From Psychroflexus sediminis (GTDB lineage: Bacteria > Bacteroidota > Bacteroidia > Flavobacteriales > Flavobacteriaceae), in NCBI RefSeq assembly GCF_900099815.1, contig NZ_FNCW01000010.1, positions 62,001-126,000 of the forward strand: a stretch of DNA of 64,000 nucleotides, in the 5' to 3' direction. Every line of letters starts with the position of its first letter. Within the stretch, counting starts at the first letter, position 1. The translations under genes and the position numbers were made by a program. Under the pieces are notes generated by a model, which ran no database searches, was not told the origin of the DNA, and was given only the letters and a program-made list of their open reading frames with translations. Positions 35,201 through 42,817 of the stretch are shown piece after piece.

Positions 35201-35380
35201 TTATTCTTCTTTGTTTTTTTTTCTTTCTTTTAAAATTTTAGAATACATCACAACGATATAGATAATCACAATTACAAAGGCTAAATAAATCCAATTTTCC
35301 TGTAAAAATTCGGTGAATTCACCAGGTTTGTAGGATTCACTATGACTGCCTTCAGGTTTGGGTAATTCACTTTGCTGCAT
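35201..35380 (-). CDS. small single-pass membrane protein B of the MoxR-VWA operon
   Basis: A 59-residue protein. N-terminal polar part (MQQSELPKPEGSHSESYKPG), then EFTEFLQENWIYLAFVIVI, one membrane helix (about 31-45) and a strongly basic tail (KILKERKKNKEE). The motif EFTEFLQENW and the overall plan match the neighbour at 35471-35641, so the two are tandem paralogues. By the positive-inside rule the Lys-rich tail is cytoplasmic. I do not recognise a family. It is the last gene of the minus-strand run, with the terminator 21 bases on. Confidence 0.75.
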   Translation of the reverse strand: MQQSELPKPEGSHSESYKPGEFTEFLQENWIYLAFVIVIIYIVVMYSKILKERKKNKEE

Positions 35381-35470
35381 GACTGTATTTTTGGTCTTTA
35401 AACATAAATGTTAAATTAAATTCATCTAAAAGAATTAAGATTCATAATTTAGATGAACTTCAGGAATACA

Positions 35471-35641
35471 TTATTCTTCGGCCTTGTTCTTTTTTGATTT
35501 TTTTGAAAATCTGATCACCAGAATAATCGCTATGATAAGTAAGACTATATATAACCAGTTTTCTTGAAGGAACTCAGTAAATTCAAAAGGAGAGTATTCC
35601 TCACTGTTACTACTTGAAGGTTTGGTTACGGTTGTTTGCAT
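35471..35641 (-). CDS. small single-pass membrane protein A of the MoxR-VWA operon
   Basis: A 56-residue protein: MQTTVTKPSSSNSEEYSPF, then EFTEFLQENWLYIVLLIIA, a membrane helix (about 30-43) and a basic tail (FSKKSKKNKAEE). It starts 24 bases after the MoxR stop on the same strand, and its paralogue follows 90 bases later. Conservation of EFTEFLQENW[IL]Y in two otherwise drifting copies argues that both are expressed proteins. The function is unknown; a membrane anchor or target of the ATPase is an inference. Confidence 0.75.
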   Translation of the reverse strand: MQTTVTKPSSSNSEEYSPFEFTEFLQENWLYIVLLIIAIILVIRFSKKSKKNKAEE

Positions 35642-35665
35642 ATCATTTGGTTTAAAAGATTGAAA

Positions 35666-37129
35666 TTAAAGTCCTTTGATGAAATTTCCAAGGGAATCAC
35701 CAAAATTAAGTTGAGTATCCACCTGATTTCGGTCCAGTTTCTTATGAACTGAAAGTCCCCAGAGGATAAACTCGAGCCAAAAATACTTTTCGTTAGGCTC
35801 ATAATTAGACACGTATTTATCCAGCATTTTCTCAAGTGGCTTTATTTTTGAAAGGGCGGACTCATATTCTGCATTGGAGTCATCTTCAAAAAACTGAATA
35901 TCATCATGTTCTAAAAACCACTTCAGAATCTCGTCATAAGACTGCGTTTCATCCTGCTTTTCTAATTTTTTGATCTCAGGAAAATAAACCGGATACAGGC
36001 TTAGGATTGCAGAATCAATAAGTTGCTGTGCAACAAATTCTGCTCCTTCTTCTTCACCTTCATAAACCAGTTCCACCTTTCCGGTGATAGCTGGAATAAT
36101 CCCGCTAAAATCACTTAAGCGTACACAGGTCTCATCGTCACCATTGACCAGGGCTCTACGCTCTGCAGTACTCAATAAGTTTTCGAATGCTGTGATGCTT
36201 AATCTCGCACTAACGCCACTTTTTGCATCTACATAATGGCTTTTTCTGGCTTCGATGGAAATTTGTTCTAAAAGCGTTCTGGCCAAATCTGGAACAATGA
36301 TGTGATCTTTTTTGAAATTGGATAAGTTGGCTTCCTGTCTTGTAATTTGCTTGGCGATTTCAATATCTTTTGGGTAATGGGTCAAAATCTGAGAACCGAT
36401 TCTGTCTTTTAAAGGAGTCACAATACTTCCACGATTGGTATAATCTTCCGGATTGGCCGTAAATACAAACTGTAAATCAAGCGCTAATCTCAAATTAAAG
36501 CCTCTTATCTGAACATCGCCTTCCTGAAGAATATTAAACAAAGCGACTTGTATTCTTGCCTGCAAATCGGGTAATTCATTGATGACAAAAATACAGCGAT
36601 TGGCTCGAGGAATCATTCCGTAATGAATCACTCTTTGGTCGGCATAACTCAGCTTAAGATTTGCTGCTTTTATAGGGTCAATATCACCTATAAGATCGGC
36701 GACGGTTACATCTGGTGTGGCCAGTTTCTCTGCAAAGCGTTCACTTCGGTGTAACCAGGTAATGGGTGTTTTAACACCTTTTTTTTCGACCAGCTCTTTG
36801 GCATAAAGTGAAATGGGATGAAAAGGATCATCATGTATTTCAGAACCTTCCACAAAGGGGATATATTCATCTAACAGGTTCAGAAGTTGTCTTGCAATTC
36901 TTGTTTTGGCCTGACCCCTGAGTCCCAAAAGGTTGATGTTGTGTCTGGATAGGATAGCCTGTTCCAGCTGAGGGATGACGCTGTGTTCATACCCAAAAAT
37001 TCCTTCGAAAGAGTTTTTATCATTTTTTAAATTGAAAATGAGATTGTCTCTCAGTTCATCTTTTATAGGTTTAGATTTATAATTATTATCCTTTAAATCT
37101 CCAAGCGTCTTCAGTGCAGTAAGTTGCAT
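35666..37129 (-). CDS. MoxR/Mg-chelatase-like AAA+ ATPase
   Basis: About 487 residues from MQLTALKTLG. AAA+ core: Walker A-like LGLRGQAKTRIARQLL (about 66-81), Walker B-like IFVINELPDL (about 180-189), sensor 1 FTANPEDYTNRGSIVTPLKDR (about 220-240), then a helical lid. MoxR ATPases work with VWA proteins as chaperone-like remodelling complexes. The start lies 1 base past the VWA stop. An annotation as a sigma-54 activator would be wrong, since I see no GAFTGA loop or DNA-binding domain. Confidence 0.88.
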   Translation of the reverse strand: MQLTALKTLGDLKDNNYKSKPIKDELRDNLIFNLKNDKNSFEGIFGYEHSVIPQLEQAILSRHNINLLGLRGQAKTRIARQLLNLLDEYIPFVEGSEIHDDPFHPISLYAKELVEKKGVKTPITWLHRSERFAEKLATPDVTVADLIGDIDPIKAANLKLSYADQRVIHYGMIPRANRCIFVINELPDLQARIQVALFNILQEGDVQIRGFNLRLALDLQFVFTANPEDYTNRGSIVTPLKDRIGSQILTHYPKDIEIAKQITRQEANLSNFKKDHIIVPDLARTLLEQISIEARKSHYVDAKSGVSARLSITAFENLLSTAERRALVNGDDETCVRLSDFSGIIPAITGKVELVYEGEEEGAEFVAQQLIDSAILSLYPVYFPEIKKLEKQDETQSYDEILKWFLEHDDIQFFEDDSNAEYESALSKIKPLEKMLDKYVSNYEPNEKYFWLEFILWGLSVHKKLDRNQVDTQLNFGDSLGNFIKGL

Positions 37130-37130
37130 G

Positions 37131-38240
37131 TTATAGTTTTTTTCGTTTGTTATTTTCGTAATCTTCAAAAATCATTTCTCCTAAACCTTTCAGTCCTGAA
37201 AAGTAAGCTCTTCCTTGATTTGATTTGGTGAATTCCCTTACAAATTGCTGTAGATAAGGGTCAGAAGCTATCATAAAAGTGGTGATAGGTATTTTTAATT
37301 TTCTGGCCTGAGCAGCCATATTGTAGCATTTCTTAGTAATGGTTTCATCCAGGCCTGCGCTGTTTTTGTAATAGCTCCCATCAGCAAGTTTCAAGCAGCT
37401 TGGCTTGCCATCGGTTATCATAAAGATTTGCTTGTTGGCATTTCTCTTTCTGCTTAAAATTTTCATGGCCAGTTGCAATCCTGCGACGGTATTGGTATGG
37501 TATGGTCCCACCTGTAAGTAAGGCAGATCACCAATTTTAACAGGCCAGGAATCATTTCCAAAGACAATAATATCCAGGGTGTCTTTGGCATATTTTGTAG
37601 TGATCATTTCAGCAAGAGCCATGGCTACCTTTTTGGCCGGGGTGATTCTGTCCTCACCATATAAAATCATACTGTGACTGATGTCTATCATAAGAACGGT
37701 GCTCATCTGAGTTTGATGATGTGTGTCGTTGACTACCAGGTCATTCTCAGACATCCGGAACTCATCAATCCCATGATTGATCTGAGCGTTTTTAAAACTT
37801 TCAGTCATGGAAACCTGATCAAAGCCATCTCCAAATTGAAAATCCCTTAGATCTCCAGTCTTATCTTCCCCAATTCCTGTATGCTTTGTTTTATGTTTGC
37901 CGGAACCGGTTCTTCTTAACTTACCAAAGATTTGTTCCAAAGCATGCTTTCTGATGGCTTGCTCTGTTTTGTTGGTAATTTTCACTCCAGAATTACCATC
38001 GGGTTTGATCTCTTCCCGGATGTAGCCTTTCTTTTTGAGATCCTCTATAAAGTCATCTATGCTATAATCTTCATTTGTAATTTCGTAGGCTTTATCGAGT
38101 TCACGCAACCAGTCAATAGCTTCGTCGAAGTCGCCTGAGGTATGCGTGATCAATTCCATAAAAATGTCCAACAGCCTATCAAATAAACTGGTGTTTTCTT
38201 CATAGGTTTTAAAAACGATGCCTTTTCTATAATTTGCCAT
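37131..38240 (-). CDS. VWA-domain protein, partner of the MoxR ATPase
   Basis: A 369-residue protein. The N-terminal part (about 1-150) is helical and acidic. The VWA domain (about 175-360) has a complete MIDAS: MIDISHSMILYG (DxSxS), the Thr in YHTNTVAGLQLA and ITDGKPSCL. No signal peptide or membrane helix, so it is cytoplasmic. MIDAS domains bind protein ligands through a metal ion. It is the first gene of the operon VWA, MoxR, small protein A, small protein B. Confidence 0.88.
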   Translation of the reverse strand: MANYRKGIVFKTYEENTSLFDRLLDIFMELITHTSGDFDEAIDWLRELDKAYEITNEDYSIDDFIEDLKKKGYIREEIKPDGNSGVKITNKTEQAIRKHALEQIFGKLRRTGSGKHKTKHTGIGEDKTGDLRDFQFGDGFDQVSMTESFKNAQINHGIDEFRMSENDLVVNDTHHQTQMSTVLMIDISHSMILYGEDRITPAKKVAMALAEMITTKYAKDTLDIIVFGNDSWPVKIGDLPYLQVGPYHTNTVAGLQLAMKILSRKRNANKQIFMITDGKPSCLKLADGSYYKNSAGLDETITKKCYNMAAQARKLKIPITTFMIASDPYLQQFVREFTKSNQGRAYFSGLKGLGEMIFEDYENNKRKKL

Positions 38241-38317
38241 GCCTTAAAAGTAGTAGAAATAAGAGGAGACTAGGAATAAGTTTGTGTTAAACTGTTTTTA
38301 AATTAAACCAGCTCGGT

Positions 38318-39664
38318 TTAAGAAGTGGCTAAATATTTTCTCCTGAATTTTATAACCAGAGCTATACTTCGGATAAGCATCCAGACAAAAAAAGCAATCC
38401 AGATCGCATAGAGTTTTAAGCCTAGATAATCAAATAAAAGGAGTGTTGGCCAAAAACCAAGGAATGTAGCTATAAGTAAAACATTTCTGAGGTATTTAGC
38501 CTCACCAAGCCCTTTAAAAATGCCGTCAAACATAAACGCAATGGCATTGACGGGCTGCATGAGCAAAACCAGCCAAAACACCGAAGAGAAAAGAAATAAA
38601 ACCTGTTCATCTTTATTGAATATCAGTCCGATTTCATCGTAAAGCACAGCGCAAATCCCGGCCAGTAGAAGAGCAATAATAACTGAATATTTACTAATGT
38701 CTTTGCTTAAATTCCAGAGTTTGGTGTAGGCCTTGGCTCCAAGAAGTTTCCCCCCAATGGCATTTCCGGCATTGGCATACCCATCGATAAAAAATGAAAA
38801 AAACAGCCAGATATTCATCAGGATACTTTGAGCGGCTATATAGTTTTTTCCGTAATCCGTGGCATAAGAGTTTGCCAAATAGATCGCGATATTAAGAGCC
38901 AGGGTTCTTAAAAACAAATTGGAAGCCATGGAGATAAGAGGCTTTAAGTTTGGATTTAATCCAAAGCTGAGTTTAAGATGGAAAGGCGTTTTTTTCATGT
39001 AAAAATACAAAGCCATGACAAGCATTACCGCCTGAGCAATCACGCTGGCAATAGCCGCACCTTCCAAATGCATAGCGGGGATGATGCCGTCAATTCCATA
39101 AACCAGCATAAAATTTAAACCGATGTTTACAGCGCCGCCCACAAGGCTGCACTTCATAGCCCATAATGTATTTTGAAGACCTCTGAAGACGCCAAATATC
39201 GCAAAGGTGACAAGCGTGAAAGGATAGCCCAGAGCTCTTATCCGGTAATAGCTTTTGGTGTAATCCAAAATCAATCCTTCCGCATTGTAAGCGCTAAAAA
39301 TAAGTTCAGCAAAAAAAGCCGTGATAAAATAAATAAACAAACTCAATATAAAATTGAGTAAGATGGTTTGTGGTACAAGGGTTTTTACTGCATTAAGTCG
39401 GTTTGAGCCCAAATGCTGGGAAACTAAAGCTGAGATTGCTGTTTTAGTTTGCGCCAAAATCCAGATGATGGCCGATAAAAAAGAGCCAACGATACCAGCT
39501 GCAGCCAAAGCTTCTACAGCATTATTCTCCACATTTCCTATAATAGCAATGTCGCTTAAGGAAATAAGAGGTTCTGCTATTCCTGCGATAATTGCAGGAA
39601 CAGCAATCGTATTAATCTCCTTAAAAGATACTTTTGGTGTGTTTATGGATGTTTTAGAAGACAT
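38318..39664 (-). CDS. MATE-family efflux transporter
   Basis: A 448-residue transporter with twelve membrane helices in two similar halves. The N-terminal NTIAVPAIIAGIAEPLISLSDIAIIGN (about 17-43) and ALVSQHLGSNRLNAVKTLV are typical MATE motifs, repeated in the second half as GKLLGAKAYTKLWNLSKD. It exports cationic drugs or metabolites in exchange for Na+ or H+; the substrate is not readable. It overlaps the murF 3' end by 11 bases and so shares its transcript. Confidence 0.92.
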   Translation of the reverse strand: MSSKTSINTPKVSFKEINTIAVPAIIAGIAEPLISLSDIAIIGNVENNAVEALAAAGIVGSFLSAIIWILAQTKTAISALVSQHLGSNRLNAVKTLVPQTILLNFILSLFIYFITAFFAELIFSAYNAEGLILDYTKSYYRIRALGYPFTLVTFAIFGVFRGLQNTLWAMKCSLVGGAVNIGLNFMLVYGIDGIIPAMHLEGAAIASVIAQAVMLVMALYFYMKKTPFHLKLSFGLNPNLKPLISMASNLFLRTLALNIAIYLANSYATDYGKNYIAAQSILMNIWLFFSFFIDGYANAGNAIGGKLLGAKAYTKLWNLSKDISKYSVIIALLLAGICAVLYDEIGLIFNKDEQVLFLFSSVFWLVLLMQPVNAIAFMFDGIFKGLGEAKYLRNVLLIATFLGFWPTLLLFDYLGLKLYAIWIAFFVWMLIRSIALVIKFRRKYLATS

Positions 39665-40937
39665 CCAGAATGCTTTCCAATTTCATGCCTCTGGACCCTT
39701 TTATCATGATGTCTGGGGTGAGCAGGGTTTTGTTTTCTTTGATGTAAAGTTTAAGTTCATCGGTTGTTTTAAAACCCTTAATATCATCAAATCCTGAAGA
39801 GGCTTTATGAAAAGATGCTCCACATACCAAAATGACATCAAAATCTAATTTTTTACAGACTTCAAGCATATGCCTGTGTTCCTTTGAAGCATCATCACCC
39901 ACTTCAAACATATCCCCCAGAATCACTGTTTTTTCTTTAGAAGTCATTTGTTTAAAACTTCTTAAAGCCGCTTCCATGCTCGTAGGATTTGCATTGTAAG
40001 CATCGAGTAAGATGTCATGACCATTTTTTTTCAGGATTTGAGATCTCATTTCCTCAGGTTCAAAGTTTTCGATAGCCTCCTTAATTTTTTCTTTATCTAC
40101 ACCAAAGTACCTCCCGATGCCTATAGCAGCAGATATATTTTTAAAATTATAACTTCCTATCAATTTGCTCTGTATAGTGGTATTTGAATATTCAACATTT
40201 ACAAAAGGTTTGGCTTCTTTAAAAATGACTTGACAGTCTGAAAGGGATTTTTCCCCAATGCTATAATTTTTGTGCTGAATAGCTTTGTTGACTTGCACTT
40301 CATCATCGCGGTTAAAAAAAATGAGACCATCATGTTCAATGAGGTAGTCATATAATTCAGACTTGCCTTTTATAACCCCTTCTATTCCTCCAAAACCTTC
40401 CAAGTGAGCTTTTCCAAAATTGGTAATCAACCCATAATTGGGCTCTGCGATCTGACATAGGGCTTCGATTTCTTTCTGGTGATTCGCTCCCATTTCTACA
40501 ATGCCAAGATCCAATTCTGCAGTAAAAGAAAGTAGGCTTAGCGGAACCCCGATGTGATTGTTCAAGTTGCCAGCGGTAGCTTTTACTTTAAACCGTTTAG
40601 AAAGTACCTCATGAGTCAGCTTTTTAGTAGTGGTTTTTCCATTGCTTCCCGTGATAGCAATAATGGGGATCTGGATTTGTCTTCTGTGAAAATTGGCCAG
40701 CTCCTGAAGTGTTTCCAAAACATTATCAACCAGAATTTTCGAATCTCCTTTTTGGGTTTCATCATCGATTATGGCCAGTAGGGCTCCATGTTCCAGAGCT
40801 TGATCTGCATAAGCATTTCCGTCGAAATTATCGCCCTTTAAAGCAAAGAAGATAGAATTGGATTCTATTTTTCGAGTGTCAGTAGAAACCCCGCTGCTTT
40901 CCAAAAATTTTGAGTATAAGTCTGCTATATCTTTCAT
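39654..40937 (-). CDS. murF: UDP-N-acetylmuramoyl-tripeptide--D-alanyl-D-alanine ligase
   Basis: A 427-residue Mur ligase that adds D-Ala-D-Ala to the peptidoglycan precursor. N-terminal domain SGVSTDTRKIESNSIFFALKGDNFDGNAYA (about 14-43), ATP site ITGSNGKTTTKKLT (about 95-108), EMGANHQKEI, LDAYNANPTSMEAALRSF (about 312-329) and GDMFEVGD. Length is normal. The ATG lies only 13 bases past the hairpin of the gldJ terminator, which contains a promoter-like box. Confidence 0.94.
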   Translation of the reverse strand: MKDIADLYSKFLESSGVSTDTRKIESNSIFFALKGDNFDGNAYADQALEHGALLAIIDDETQKGDSKILVDNVLETLQELANFHRRQIQIPIIAITGSNGKTTTKKLTHEVLSKRFKVKATAGNLNNHIGVPLSLLSFTAELDLGIVEMGANHQKEIEALCQIAEPNYGLITNFGKAHLEGFGGIEGVIKGKSELYDYLIEHDGLIFFNRDDEVQVNKAIQHKNYSIGEKSLSDCQVIFKEAKPFVNVEYSNTTIQSKLIGSYNFKNISAAIGIGRYFGVDKEKIKEAIENFEPEEMRSQILKKNGHDILLDAYNANPTSMEAALRSFKQMTSKEKTVILGDMFEVGDDASKEHRHMLEVCKKLDFDVILVCGASFHKASSGFDDIKGFKTTDELKLYIKENKTLLTPDIMIKGSRGMKLESILDVF

Positions 40938-40943
40938 AAATAG

Positions 40944-40980
40944 AAATAAAAAAAGCTCTAATACAAAATTAGAGCTTTTT
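40944..40980 (-). terminator. rho-independent terminator after gldJ, directly before murF
   Basis: On the minus strand AAAAAGCTCTAAT (40980-40968) pairs with ATTAGAGCTTTTT (40962-40950), a 13-bp stem with loop TTTGT, followed by a T-rich tail. Inside it the strand reads TAATTTTG (40971-40964), which matches the -7 promoter consensus. Confidence 0.88.
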
Positions 40981-41001
40981 ACTTAGTAAGAATAGTATTC
41001 T

Positions 41002-42642
41002 TTAATTTCTTGTTCTTCTTCCTTTATTAGACTTAGAGCCTACTTTGGACATTGCATTTCTAAAACCGATATCATCTGTAGCCATGTCCTGAGGATAAAA
41101 TCTTCTCTGAGCTGGATCTAACCAGTATTCTCTGTCTTTCCAGGATCCACCTTTGTAAACTCTAACATTGTCATCGATTAAGGTTGTTCTGCCTGAGGAG
41201 TCGTCGTATTCTCTTTCAATCTCACCATCTTTCAACGTTACATTGTTATCTGGAGAGTTGTACATCTGGGAGTTATCATCAGAACGTTTGCTATAATATC
41301 TCGAAGATAGTTTGTCCCCGTCTCTGAAATTGACATTGTCGCTTTTCGAAAATTGAGTTCTAAGATAAGTTTCCTTTTCGCCAATTTCTACTTCCGCAAT
41401 TTCACCTGGAAGATTTCTGGCAATGATTTTTCCGTTGCTCAAAGTGTCATAAACCACTTCTTCAGTGGAAAGCACTTTTACTTGACCGTCCGCTGTAATG
41501 GCGTTTTTGGTATAAACATTTCCTCTGAAATAGTTGAAATCGTTGAACTCATTATTAACTCTAGGTCTGTAGACATCCGCAACCCATTCAGATACATTAC
41601 CCGCCATGTCATATAAGCCATAATCATTAGGCTCGTAAGATTTCACTTCAGCAGTGATATCTGCACCATCATCACTCCATCCGGCTATTCCACCGTAATC
41701 TCCTCGTCCTTGTTTAAAGTTTGCACGTTGATCACCGACTGTTTTTCTATCTCCAGATCTGGTATATCTACCATCCCATGGATATTTTTTTCTACCTCTG
41801 TAAGAATTATAATCTCTCAAGGAACTTTGTCCTAAGGCCGCGTATTCCCACTCAGCTTCTGTTGGAAGTCTGTAGGCCGGGAGTAGTTCGCCATCTTTTC
41901 TTTGTACATAAACGTTTGTGCTATCCGGATTGTTTTTCAGCAGTCTGTCACTTTGCTTCCCTCCTCTAGTTATAGAATCACTTCCGCCATAAACCTGGGA
42001 TGGAGCATTTAAGTAGGTTTCTGTACTAAATACATTATTGGCATCAGAGGTTTGATAAGCATCTCTTACGGTATAACCTTTATCTGCAAGTCTTTTTTCA
42101 TTTACACGGTCTGTTCTCCACTGGCTGAATTCTGTAGCTTGTATCCAGTTTACGCCAACCACTGGATAATTGTGGTAAGCGGGATGTCTCAGGTAATTAT
42201 TTACCATGTTTTCATTGAATCCAAGCGGATTTCTCCAAACCAAAGTATCTGGCAATGCGCCGGTATAGATATTAGCATAGCGTTCTTCAGAAGGAGGAAA
42301 AACCGCCTTTAACCAATCCAGGTATTCCAAATACATAACATTGGTGACCTCTGTTTCATCTATGTAAAACGATTGAACATGTTGCTGAGTTGGGGTGTTA
42401 TTCCAATCATGCATTACGTCATCCTGTACTCTGCCCATTGTAAAAGTTCCGCCCTCCACAAAAAGAAGTCCTGGACCAGGTTCCTGTGGTTCATAGTCCG
42501 TCTTATAGCTTACGCCACCATCTCTACCGCTCAAATCCCAACCAGTAGCTCTTGAGTTACTTTGGTAGTCTCTTGAGTTGTTGCAACTTGTCATAGCTAG
42601 AGCTATGAAGACAAATGTGCACGATTTAACGAAGTTTTTCAT
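41002..42642 (-). CDS. gldJ: gliding motility lipoprotein GldJ
   Basis: About 546 residues from MKNFVKSC. Lipoprotein signal: FVFIALAMTSCNNS, with the lipid-bearing Cys near 20. The body is a formylglycine-generating-enzyme-like (SUMF1) fold: FVEGGTFTMGR (about 60-70), FYIDETEVTNVMYLEYLDW, YRLPTEAEWEYAALG (about 255-269), NDYGLYDMAGNVSEWVADVY (about 337-356) and VYKGGSWKDREYWLDPAQRRF near the end. GldJ is an outer-membrane lipoprotein needed for gliding and stable T9SS function. It diverges from porU. Confidence 0.94.
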   Translation of the reverse strand: MKNFVKSCTFVFIALAMTSCNNSRDYQSNSRATGWDLSGRDGGVSYKTDYEPQEPGPGLLFVEGGTFTMGRVQDDVMHDWNNTPTQQHVQSFYIDETEVTNVMYLEYLDWLKAVFPPSEERYANIYTGALPDTLVWRNPLGFNENMVNNYLRHPAYHNYPVVGVNWIQATEFSQWRTDRVNEKRLADKGYTVRDAYQTSDANNVFSTETYLNAPSQVYGGSDSITRGGKQSDRLLKNNPDSTNVYVQRKDGELLPAYRLPTEAEWEYAALGQSSLRDYNSYRGRKKYPWDGRYTRSGDRKTVGDQRANFKQGRGDYGGIAGWSDDGADITAEVKSYEPNDYGLYDMAGNVSEWVADVYRPRVNNEFNDFNYFRGNVYTKNAITADGQVKVLSTEEVVYDTLSNGKIIARNLPGEIAEVEIGEKETYLRTQFSKSDNVNFRDGDKLSSRYYSKRSDDNSQMYNSPDNNVTLKDGEIEREYDDSSGRTTLIDDNVRVYKGGSWKDREYWLDPAQRRFYPQDMATDDIGFRNAMSKVGSKSNKGRRTRN

Positions 42643-42817
42643 AATCATAATTTCGATTTTAATCCAAATTTTGTTCGCAATATAATGATTAACGCTGTAT
42701 TAACAAGTATATTTTCTTTGGCTAGAATTAAATTTTTTCAAACTCATTTCTATTTAATTATATATATACTATCATTGTATACTTTACGTTATACCATAAC
42801 AATTGACAAGTTTCAGC

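Noticed and set aside
35666-37129. MoxR-like ATPase as a sigma-54 activator, given rpoN in the window
   Set aside because: It lacks a GAFTGA loop and a DNA-binding domain, and pairs with a VWA gene, so the MoxR family is the better call.
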